From the NCBI GenBank assembly GCA_021815285.1, contig JAKAHE010000126.1, forward strand, positions 1 to 6,105: a stretch of DNA of 6,105 nucleotides. Direction: 5' to 3'. Made by a program: the position numbers and the translations under genes. Origin of the DNA: Nitrospirota bacterium (GTDB taxonomy: Bacteria > Nitrospirota > JACRHJ01). This document shows positions 1-5,169 of the stretch, in pieces (the first letter of the stretch is position 1; every line of letters begins with the position of its first letter). Below the pieces are notes generated by a model. The model had not been told where the DNA came from. It worked only from the letters and a program-made list of their open reading frames with translations, and searched no databases.

Positions 1-1
1 A

Positions 2-793
2 TCTCTCAAGTGGAACGCGAAGGTAAACCTTACGGCCATCACGGAGCCGGATGAGATAATAATAAAGCACTTCCTGGACTCGCTCGCGCTCCTGCGAATA
101 CTGCCGGACTTTGGGCAAGGCCCGCCACCTGCGAAAGCGCATGGACATGCCGCACGGATGGCCCCGCCCCGGCCCGCGCCCGTGTCGAGGACTGATACCG
201 GGCAGGCAGCTCAAAAATTCCAAAAAGCGGGTCGGGACCATGATGCGGGGCTGGACGTATTGGCCAGGCGCGGCTCACAGGCATCGGGCGCATGCATACC
301 GGAGACATCAGGCTCCGATTCGTCCAGGACGGCCCCGGTCGGCCTGACTTTTGGACGTTTTACCGCGTGCGACATCGGCAGCGGCGCGGGCTTCCCTGGG
401 CTGGCTCTGAAAATCGTCCTGCCGGAGATGGACATTGCGCTTGTCGAACCCGCCCGCAAAAAAGCGGCGTTCCTGCGGCACGTAATCAGGACGCTCGGGC
501 TATCCGGCGCAAGGGTTATGGAGGCGCGGGTCGAGGGATTAAAAAACCCGTCGTTCGATATGGCGTTCTCCCGCGCTTTCAAGTCACTCGGTGAACTCCT
601 GAAACTTGCAGCGCCGATACTGAAGGATAGAGGCCGGCCTACCGGCGGCGGTTGCGTCGCGCAGAGCCTGAGCCTCCAGGATGCGGAGGCCCTGAACCGC
701 AATCTTCCCGGCTGGGAAATCGCGCGCGAGGAAGAGATAACGCTTCCGTTTTCGGACATCCGAAGGAGGCTGATATTATTACAGAAAAAGTAA
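2..793 (+). CDS. rsmG: 16S rRNA (guanine-N7)-methyltransferase RsmG (GidB), 5'-truncated by window edge, with in-frame insertion
   Basis: RsmG uses S-adenosylmethionine to methylate N7 of a guanine in the 530 loop of 16S rRNA (G527 in E. coli numbering). The visible 263 residues begin in the N-terminal helical part, with WNAKVNLTAITEPDEIIIKHFLDSL (given here as WNAKVNLTAI, then DSL near residue 28). The SAM-binding glycine motif CDIGSGAGFPG lies at residues 123-133, followed by the acidic VEPARKKAAFLRHV strand and helix and the FDMAFSRAF motif. The open frame continues leftward past base 2, so the true start, perhaps 30 residues upstream, is outside the window. Known RsmG proteins have only about 10-16 residues between the DSL helix and the glycine motif. 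Here there are about 96, which implies an insertion of roughly 80 residues (116-355). A second, small insertion (RGRPTG) sits in the later loop at 630-646. No stop or frameshift is visible, so the gene may still be functional. The stop codon touches the parS palindrome. Confidence 0.93.
   Translation, partial: SLKWNAKVNLTAITEPDEIIIKHFLDSLALLRILPDFGQGPPPAKAHGHAARMAPPRPAPVSRTDTGQAAQKFQKAGRDHDAGLDVLARRGSQASGACIPETSGSDSSRTAPVGLTFGRFTACDIGSGAGFPGLALKIVLPEMDIALVEPARKKAAFLRHVIRTLGLSGARVMEARVEGLKNPSFDMAFSRAFKSLGELLKLAAPILKDRGRPTGGGCVAQSLSLQDAEALNRNLPGWEIAREEEITLPFSDIRRRLILLQKK
116..355 (+). other. about 80-codon in-frame insertion inside rsmG
   Basis: This segment separates LLRILPDFG from RFTACDIGSGAGFPG. 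Joining those flanks directly restores the normal RsmG spacing, so the extra DNA is about 240 bp, a multiple of three. It encodes a Pro/Ala/Arg/Gly/Ser-rich, low-hydrophobicity stretch that looks disordered and matches no domain I recognise. The flanks are similar: GACTTTGG at 107-114 and GACTTTTGG at 346-354, suggesting a short duplication at the junction, though the match is imperfect. The right part contains a GGCCCCGGTCGGCC inverted repeat (331-344) that loosely resembles the palindromes elsewhere in the window. The exact boundaries are inferred from family spacing and may be off by several codons. It lacks the size and terminal residues of an intein. Confidence 0.6.
630..646 (+). repeat. 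dispersed palindromic motif, copy 1 (in rsmG)
   Basis: The sequence GAGGCCGGCCTACCGGC matches the bactofilin copy at 15 of 17 positions. It is read in frame as R-G-R-P-T-G, in a loop where B. subtilis and E. coli RsmG are about six residues shorter. The codon phase differs from the parB, bactofilin and mnmA copies. The arms are CCGG around a short centre. Confidence 0.5.
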
Positions 794-813
794 TTGTTCC
801 ACGTGGAACAATT
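792..813. promoter_or_regulatory. parS centromere site
   Basis: The core TGTTCCACGTGGAACA (795-810) fits the universal bacterial parS pattern TGTTNCACGTGNAACA at every fixed position. The palindrome extends perfectly by three more bases on each side, giving 22 bp. It begins inside the rsmG stop codon and lies about 70 bp upstream of the parA promoter. ParB encoded in this same window is the expected ligand: it clamps onto parS, loads CTP-dependently and spreads. Occupancy here could also feed back on parAB expression, which is inference from position. Confidence 0.95.
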
Positions 814-815
814 TT

Positions 816-861
816 GGCCCGTGGTTCGGCGAAACCCATGCAGCATGACGAACCACGTGCC
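816..861. repeat. inverted repeat between parS and the parA promoter
   Basis: The left arm GGCCCGTGGTTCG (816-828) and the right arm CGAACCACGTGCC (849-861) are complementary at 12 of 13 positions, with a 20-nt spacer. Within the spacer and its edge, CATGC-A-GCATG (837-847) is a second, nested inverted repeat. The right arm carries a CACGTG core like parS but lacks the TGTT/AACA flanks. No T-tract follows, so it does not look like an intrinsic terminator. It could be an operator or cruciform or an attenuating hairpin for rsmG read-through transcripts; the function is unknown. Confidence 0.6.
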
Positions 862-870
862 AACGTGCCA
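855..870. repeat. tandem 8-bp direct repeat
   Basis: ACGTGCCA occurs twice back to back (855-862 and 863-870), overlapping the right arm of the inverted repeat. It ends 10 bp before the -35 box of the parA promoter. That position would suit a regulator site, but no factor is identifiable. Confidence 0.5.
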
Positions 871-880
871 TCGATAATCC

Positions 881-909
881 TTGACATCGACCCTTCCAGC
901 CTGTAAAAT
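881..909 (+). promoter_or_regulatory. sigma70-type promoter of the parAB-bactofilin-mnmA operon
   Basis: A perfect -35 hexamer TTGACA (881-886) is followed after exactly 17 bp by TAAAAT (904-909), five of six matches to the -10 consensus. Transcription would start near 915-917, giving a 5' leader of about 68 nt before the parA ATG. It is the only convincing promoter I see in the window. Confidence 0.8.
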
Positions 910-983
910 GCCGTAATCCTCCCGGTGAAACGCCGGTTCATATAACAATAATTCCCTTCATAATCAAATAGTTAGAGGTAAAC

Positions 984-1748
984 ATGAGGGCAAAGGTCAT
1001 CGCCGTGGCCAACCAGAAGGGCGGGGTGGGCAAGACCACAACGGCGGTAAACACGTCCGCGTCGCTTGCGGCGGCGGAAAAGAAGGCGCTCCTTGTGGAC
1101 GCGGACCCGCAGGGCAATTCCACCTCCGGCATCGGCGTGGAGAGGGATGCAATCGTGAAAAGCCTCTACGACCTCTTCTCGGACGGCACGGCGCTAAAGG
1201 ATATAATCATTCCCGCGCCGCTTCCGCGCCTGTCCCTCGCGCCGTCATCCGTGGATCTCTTCGGCTCGGAGGTGGAGCTTGCCGGAAAACCGGGCCGGGA
1301 GACAATCCTGAAGGACGCGCTTTCGCCCGTTCTCGAAGATTACGACTATATCGTGATTGACTGCCCGCCGGCGCTGGGGCTTCTTACCGTAAACGCGCTC
1401 GCGGCGGCGGACTCGGTATTGATACCGGTGCAGTGCGAATACTACGCGCTTGAGGGGCTTTCCCAGCTTTTAAAGACGCTTCAGCTCGTGCGCGAGGCCC
1501 TGAACCCGGGCCTTGAAGTGGAGGGGATTCTCCTGACCATGCACGACGCCAGGAACAATCTCTCCCGGCAGGTGGAAGCCGAAGTCCGGGAGCATTTCAA
1601 AGAGAAGGTATACCAGACGATGATACCAAGGAATGTAAGCCTCTCCGAAGCGCCGAGCTTCGGCAAGCCGATTATCATGTACGACATCCGCTCGCGCGGC
1701 GCGCAGAGCTACCTCTCGCTTGCAAAGGAGGTGCTCTCCCATGTCTAA
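984..1748 (+). CDS. parA: chromosome-partitioning ATPase ParA (Soj family)
   Basis: ParA is a deviant-Walker ATPase that dimerises on ATP, binds nucleoid DNA nonspecifically and is triggered to hydrolyse by ParB, moving the origin region. The 254-residue protein has the length of chromosomal (short) Soj-type ParA, without the N-terminal helix-turn-helix of plasmid types. The deviant Walker A, KGGVGKTTT, spans residues 12-20 with the signature lysine K12 and the P-loop lysine K17. DADPQGN (39-45) carries the catalytic Asp, and Walker B is YIVIDCPP with D126. The start ATG is preceded by GAGGT (975-979) four bases upstream, a modest ribosome binding site. It opens the operon after the promoter at 881 and overlaps parB by 8 bp, favouring coupled translation. 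Confidence 0.97.
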   Translation: MRAKVIAVANQKGGVGKTTTAVNTSASLAAAEKKALLVDADPQGNSTSGIGVERDAIVKSLYDLFSDGTALKDIIIPAPLPRLSLAPSSVDLFGSEVELAGKPGRETILKDALSPVLEDYDYIVIDCPPALGLLTVNALAAADSVLIPVQCEYYALEGLSQLLKTLQLVREALNPGLEVEGILLTMHDARNNLSRQVEAEVREHFKEKVYQTMIPRNVSLSEAPSFGKPIIMYDIRSRGAQSYLSLAKEVLSHV

Positions 1749-2613
1749 GACGGCTCTCGGCAGGGGGCTTAATGCGCTCATCCCGACAAAAGCAGGGGGG
1801 GACGGCTCAGGTCTGCTTGAGGCCGGTCTGCCGGCGCCGGTCGAAGTGGAGCTTATCCGCATATCGGCAAGCGAATACCAGCCCAGGAAGAACTTCAGGG
1901 ACGACGCAATCGCGTCCCTTGCCGAGTCCATAAAATCCGTCGGGGTAATCCAGCCGGTAATCCTCCGGAAACGCCTGGAGGGCGGCTATCAGCTGATTGC
2001 GGGCGAACGCCGTTTCCGCGCCGCGTCCCTTGCAGGCCTTGCGAAGATCCCTGCAATCGTGAAGGACGTATCCCCCGCCGAAGTCCTTGAGATGGCGCTT
2101 GTCGAGAACATCCAGAGGGAAGACTTAAATCCCATCGAGACCGCCGAGGCTTTCGACCGGCTGATGAACGAGTTCAGGCTCACGCAGGAGGATTTATCCG
2201 CCCGCGTGGGCAAGGAGCGCTCTACCGTGGCGAACTTCCTGAGGCTCCTCACGCTCCCGACGGACGTGAAGAGAGACCTTGCCGAAGGGTCGCTCAACAT
2301 GGGACACGCAAAGGCGATTCTCTCGCTCGACGGGGCGGGAAAGCAGATGGCCCTAAGACGCGAGATAATATCGCGCGGGCTTTCCGTGCGCGAGGCGGAG
2401 AATGTTGCTAAGAGGCTGAAAGCGCCGGGACGGTTAGCCAGGATAAAAGGTGCTAATAGCACCTCGGCGCAGATGACGATGCTCGAAGACGAGCTTAAGA
2501 AACGCCTCGGCACAAAGGTTCGTATCCATCGCAAGGGCAGGCGCGGGAGCATAAATATCGAGTTCTATTCCGACGCCGAGCTTGATCGGCTGCTGGAGTT
2601 TTTAAGAGGGTGA
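1741..2613 (+). CDS. parB: chromosome-partitioning protein ParB (Spo0J family)
   Basis: ParB is a CTP-dependent DNA clamp that loads at parS and stimulates ParA. The 290-residue product starts at the ATG inside the end of parA because AAGGAGGTG (1725-1733) lies at good spacing and the N-terminus MSKTALGRGLNALIP is the typical ParA-contacting peptide. Domains in order: N-terminal CTPase with QPRKNF (47-52), GERRFRA (88-94) and ENIQREDLNPIE (122-133); a central helix-turn-helix around 147-170 (LTQEDLSARVGKERSTVANF) that reads parS; a variable linker (about 225-245); and a C-terminal dimerisation domain (246-290). A member of the repeated palindrome family falls in the N-terminal linker (EAGLPA, residues 27-32), and a 7-bp hairpin lies in the second linker. 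Both regions tolerate insertions. The matching parS lies about 930 bp upstream. Confidence 0.97.
   Translation: MSKTALGRGLNALIPTKAGGDGSGLLEAGLPAPVEVELIRISASEYQPRKNFRDDAIASLAESIKSVGVIQPVILRKRLEGGYQLIAGERRFRAASLAGLAKIPAIVKDVSPAEVLEMALVENIQREDLNPIETAEAFDRLMNEFRLTQEDLSARVGKERSTVANFLRLLTLPTDVKRDLAEGSLNMGHAKAILSLDGAGKQMALRREIISRGLSVREAENVAKRLKAPGRLARIKGANSTSAQMTMLEDELKKRLGTKVRIHRKGRRGSINIEFYSDAELDRLLEFLRG
1819..1835 (+). repeat. dispersed palindromic motif, copy 2 (in parB)
   Basis: GAGGCCGGTCTGCCGGC matches the bactofilin copy at 15 of 17 positions and is read as E-A-G-L-P-A in the flexible segment between the ParA-contacting tail and the CTPase domain. The following CGCCGGTC (1835-1842) adds a further inverted half. 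Confidence 0.5.
2448..2464. repeat. perfect 7-bp inverted repeat in the parB linker
   Basis: AGGTGCT and AGCACCT are separated by AAT, forming a perfect stem with a three-base loop. It encodes part of GANSTS in the linker between the DNA-binding and dimerisation domains. Its sequence is unrelated to the CCGG palindromes. It may simply be chance or an RNA structure in the message. Confidence 0.45.
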
Positions 2614-2626
2614 AAAAGGAGGGCTT

Positions 2627-3040
2627 ATGTTCAAAAAAGCGAACGGGCACCCGCAGGTGGAGGAGATGGTCGCGTTCCTGGGGAAGGGGACGGACTTCAA
2701 GGGGACATTGAACTTCGAGGGAACCATACGCATCGACGGCAGGCTGGAGGGCGAGATATACACGAAGGACACGCTGATAATCGGCGAATCTGCGGAGGTG
2801 ATGGGAGAGATTAACGTCGGGACGCTCATCTCTTCGGGCCGAATTACCGGAAACGTGAAGGCCGCCCGAGCCGCGCACTTCATCGCCCCCGGCAGGCTGG
2901 ACGGAAACGTGGATACGCCGAAGCTCAAGGTGGAGGAAGGTTTCTCGTTCAACGGCAAGTGCGAAATGAACGAGGCGAAGGCCGCGGCTATACTCGGAAC
3001 GGCGAAGGAAGGACTGTCCGAGGCCGGTCGACCGGCATGA
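2627..3040 (+). CDS. bactofilin family cytoskeletal protein
   Basis: Bactofilins polymerise without nucleotide into filaments built from a right-handed beta-helix. They act as polar or envelope scaffolds, and in Myxococcus they help position ParABS components. The 137-residue product has a short basic N-terminal tail, then the family hallmark FLGKGTDFKGTLNFEG (17-32) and IDGRLEGEI. Regular beta-turn repeats rich in G-x-(I/V/L) and N/D-G continue to about residue 113. No membrane segment is present. AGGAGGG (2617-2623) is an excellent ribosome binding site directly after the parB stop. The C-terminal tail ends SEAGRPA, encoded by a copy of the repeated palindrome, and its stop codon overlaps the mnmA start (ATGA). 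Placement beside parAB suggests a link to chromosome segregation; that is inference from context. Confidence 0.93.
   Translation: MFKKANGHPQVEEMVAFLGKGTDFKGTLNFEGTIRIDGRLEGEIYTKDTLIIGESAEVMGEINVGTLISSGRITGNVKAARAAHFIAPGRLDGNVDTPKLKVEEGFSFNGKCEMNEAKAAAILGTAKEGLSEAGRPA
3020..3036 (+). repeat. dispersed palindromic motif, copy 3 (end of bactofilin gene)
   Basis: GAGGCCGGTCGACCGGC contains the perfect 14-bp palindrome GCCGGTCGACCGGC (3023-3036), which recurs exactly in mnmA. It abuts the ATGA where bactofilin stops and mnmA starts. It sits between a purine-rich AAGGAAGGA (3004-3012) and the mnmA ATG, where the message could fold as CCGG-TCGA-CCGG. Confidence 0.6.
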
Positions 3041-4188
3041 GGCGAAAGATTGCCGTCGCCATGAGCGGCGGCGTGGACAGCTCCGTAGCTGCCGCGCTCC
3101 TCAAAGACAAAGGCGAGGACGTAATCGGCGTAACCATGCGACTCTGGGGTGAGGATGCGGATTCCGGCCCCGCAATAGATTCCGCAAAAGAGGTATGCGC
3201 CATCCTTGGCATAAAACACAAAGTCCTTGACCTCCGCGAAATCTTCAAAAAAGAAATCATCGATTACTTCCTGGACAGCTACTGCCGGGGCCTGACCCCG
3301 AACCCCTGCGTAAGGTGCAACAGGGCGATAAAGTTCGGCGCGCTCATGAAGCTCGTGGACCTCCTGCGGGCGGAAAGGCTTGCGACGGGGCATTACGCGC
3401 AGGTCACGCTTGACGGCAAAACCGGCAGATACCTCCTGCGGGCCGGAAGAGATTCCGGGAAAGATCAGAGCTATTTCCTGTACCGCCTGAGCCAGTATCA
3501 GCTTGCGCACTCGGTCTTCCCGCTTGGGGGTATGCTAAAAAGCGAGGTAGTAGAGACTGCGCGCAGGATGGGCCTTCCGCCGGCGGACCGGGAGGAGAGC
3601 CAGGAGGTATGCTTCGTCCCGGACAACGACTACCGCGGGGTTATAGAATCCGAAAGGCCGCAGGCCGTAAAGGAAGGCGACTTCGTGGACATTGCAGGCA
3701 ATGTCGTCGGACGGCACAGGGGCATCGCTTTTTATACCGAGGGCCAGAGGCGCGGGCTTAATTACTCCTCGCCGGGCGGCAGAAGCTATGTCGTAAACCG
3801 GGACGCAAAGACGAACAGGATTACGCTCGGGAGCCAAGCCGACCTGTTGCGGGACGAGTGCATGGCCAGTGATGTAAACTGGATATTCTCGGACGGCATA
3901 AACGGCCCCCTGAACTGTGAAGTCCGGCTCCGATACCGCTCACGGCCCGTAAAATGCACACTGCTCCCGGAGCCGGTCGACCGGCAGCCGGGCGGTTCGA
4001 GCCGCATAGGACCGGCGGCTGACGGCGCCGGGTTGAGTTACATCGGACCGGCAGGGAACGACCTGCCGACATTGAACGGCGTGCGCGTGATATTCGACGA
4101 GCCGAGCGCCGGAGCCGTGCCGGGCCAGTCCGCCGTGTTCTATCACGGCGATACGGTCATAGGCGGCGGGATTATACAGAAATTGTAA
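3037..4188 (+). CDS. mnmA: tRNA-uridine 2-sulfurtransferase MnmA (TrmU), with C-terminal-domain insertion
   Basis: MnmA adenylates and thiolates U34 of the wobble position in tRNAs for Lys, Glu and Gln. The 383-residue product starts at MRRKIAVAMSGGVDSSV, whose PP-loop SGGVDSS lies at residues 10-16. The first catalytic cysteine is in NPCVRCN (C91) and the second in SQEVCFV (C192). Other family motifs are GHYAQV (118-123), DQSYFL (143-148) and TEGQRRGL (234-241), where the family more often has T-I/V-GQRRGL. The C-terminal beta-barrel ends VIFDEP...PGQSAVFYHGD. Between RSRPVKCTL and NGVRVIFDEP there are about 36 residues more than usual (311-346), so the protein is longer than the typical 350-370. 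The start overlaps the bactofilin stop as ATGA, and the nearest good purine-rich site is 24 bases upstream, so coupling to bactofilin translation is likely. Confidence 0.96.
   Translation: MRRKIAVAMSGGVDSSVAAALLKDKGEDVIGVTMRLWGEDADSGPAIDSAKEVCAILGIKHKVLDLREIFKKEIIDYFLDSYCRGLTPNPCVRCNRAIKFGALMKLVDLLRAERLATGHYAQVTLDGKTGRYLLRAGRDSGKDQSYFLYRLSQYQLAHSVFPLGGMLKSEVVETARRMGLPPADREESQEVCFVPDNDYRGVIESERPQAVKEGDFVDIAGNVVGRHRGIAFYTEGQRRGLNYSSPGGRSYVVNRDAKTNRITLGSQADLLRDECMASDVNWIFSDGINGPLNCEVRLRYRSRPVKCTLLPEPVDRQPGGSSRIGPAADGAGLSYIGPAGNDLPTLNGVRVIFDEPSAGAVPGQSAVFYHGDTVIGGGIIQKL
3967..4074 (+). repeat. palindrome-rich in-frame insertion in mnmA (includes dispersed motif copy 4)
   Basis: About 108 bp (36 codons) interrupt the C-terminal barrel of MnmA at a beta-turn where other family members have only a few residues. 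It begins with GAGCCGGTCGACCGGC (3970-3985), identical to the bactofilin copy over the 14-bp palindrome but read in another codon phase. Further inverted repeats follow: GCGG/CCGC (3992-4005), AGCCGC/GCGGCT (4000-4020) and CGGCAGG/CCTGCCG (4039-4058). ATAGGACCGGC (4006-4016) and ATCGGACCGGC (4032-4042) are near-identical direct repeats, giving IGPA twice in the peptide. The boundaries are inferred from family spacing. The encoded peptide is Gly/Pro-rich and without a recognisable fold. Confidence 0.65.
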
Positions 4189-4237
4189 GGGCCGACCCGC
4201 GCGCAGGCCTCGGATTGCCGACACCACAAGAATCTCT

Positions 4238-5161
4238 TCATTTTTTTATCACCTTGAAGAACATGTCGTATATCTGTATCATGGCCGGACCAATGATAAT
4301 CACCATGAGCGCCGGGAATATGCAGAATGCGAGCGGGAAGACCATCTTTATGGTCGTCTTTGCGGCGGCCTCCTCGGCAATCTGCCGGCGCTTTGTCCTG
4401 AGAGAATCCGAATGCACCCGAAGCGAGCGGGCGAGGCTCGCGCCGAATTTCTCCGTCTGCACCAGTAGCGCCGCGAGCGACCTTATGTCTTCAACACCGG
4501 TGCGTTCTCCCATATCCCGAAGCGCGTCCATCCGTGGCTTCCCGGCCCTTACCTCCGTGCTCGCGATCCTGAATTCCTGCGCCAGCACATTCCCCCGGAA
4601 CTCCTCGACTATTCGGACTATTGCGGCATCCAGGCCAAGCCCCGCCTCAACGCAAACCGTGAGGAGGTCGAGCACGTCCGGCAGGGCGTGAAATATTTCC
4701 GTTTGCCTACGTTTTATCTTTTCGTTAAGCCATACGTTCGGAGCGAGGTAGACCACGAAAGCCGCCAACCCTGCCAGCAGCATCGACGCAAAAAACTTGT
4801 GCGTGTGCGAAAGCGCGAGTGGATAGACGAGCAGAAAGGCTCCGGCTGCGGCAATAACCTTCACTCCTGCAAATACCAGGAGCGATGAATTCTTCCTGTA
4901 GCCAGCCCTGACCAGCATCATTCTCAGCTTCCTGCGGCTCTTCTCCGGCATGGGAACCTTTTCGCCCGCCGTAATTACCGCTTTTTCCAGCGCCCTCTCC
5001 GCCCCCGGGTTCTTCTGCGCGGTCGGTTTCTTTTTCTTCTGCATCTCCCGAAGCCTGACGCCAACAGCGCCCGGCCTGGAAAAGAACAGCAGAAAAACCG
5101 TCAGCGCAACCAGGCAGACGGCAAGAAATACCGCCACGGTTATAACTGCCGCAGTCGTCAT
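4238..5161 (-). CDS. tadC: Tad/Flp pilus inner-membrane platform protein TadC
   Basis: TadC pairs with TadB to form the inner-membrane platform that couples the TadA ATPase to Flp pilin assembly. The 307-residue protein has an N-terminal membrane segment (about 5-27), a charged cytoplasmic stretch rich in Lys, and two central membrane segments (about 95-116 and 123-144). A T2SSF domain spans about 158-285 and includes ALPDVLDLLTVCVEAGLGLDAA and SLAALLVQTEKFGASLARSLRVHSD (only parts quoted from 159 and 228). The C-terminal membrane helix (about 272-297) ends with GPAMIQIYDMF. The start ATG follows tadB by 8 bp, with AGGTG overlapping the tadB stop as a weak ribosome binding site, consistent with co-transcription. 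It converges on mnmA. Assignment as TadC rather than TadB rests on its position after TadB and on its sequence style. Confidence 0.9.
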   Translation of the reverse strand: MTTAAVITVAVFLAVCLVALTVFLLFFSRPGAVGVRLREMQKKKKPTAQKNPGAERALEKAVITAGEKVPMPEKSRRKLRMMLVRAGYRKNSSLLVFAGVKVIAAAGAFLLVYPLALSHTHKFFASMLLAGLAAFVVYLAPNVWLNEKIKRRQTEIFHALPDVLDLLTVCVEAGLGLDAAIVRIVEEFRGNVLAQEFRIASTEVRAGKPRMDALRDMGERTGVEDIRSLAALLVQTEKFGASLARSLRVHSDSLRTKRRQIAEEAAAKTTIKMVFPLAFCIFPALMVIIIGPAMIQIYDMFFKVIKK

Positions 5162-5169
5162 TTCCGCAC

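Noticed and set aside
116..355. Mini-intein in rsmG
   Set aside because: It is too short, and lacks the Cys/Ser start, the terminal His-Asn and the +1 nucleophile of inteins.
849..864. Second parS around the CACGTG at 854-859
   Set aside because: Only the six-base core matches; the TGTT and AACA flanks are CGAA and CAAC, far from the consensus.
211..948. Long open frame on the minus strand opposite rsmG and the parS region
   Set aside because: It lies antisense to a clear RsmG frame, runs across parS and the promoter, and its translation shows no recognisable domain. GC-rich codon structure explains it.
794..983. Replication origin next to rsmG-parA
   Set aside because: No DnaA boxes of the TTATNCACA type and no AT-rich unwinding stretch are visible in this gap.
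3985..4010. tRNA-like T-arm (GGTTCGAGCC) in the mnmA insertion
   Set aside because: The loop and stem lengths do not fit a T-arm, and no acceptor, D or anticodon arms are seen around it.
4189..4250. Intrinsic terminator between mnmA and tadC
   Set aside because: The only hairpin (TCGG-ATTG-CCGA, 4210-4221) has a 4-bp stem and is about 20 bases from the T-run at 4241-4247, so it does not have terminator geometry on either strand.
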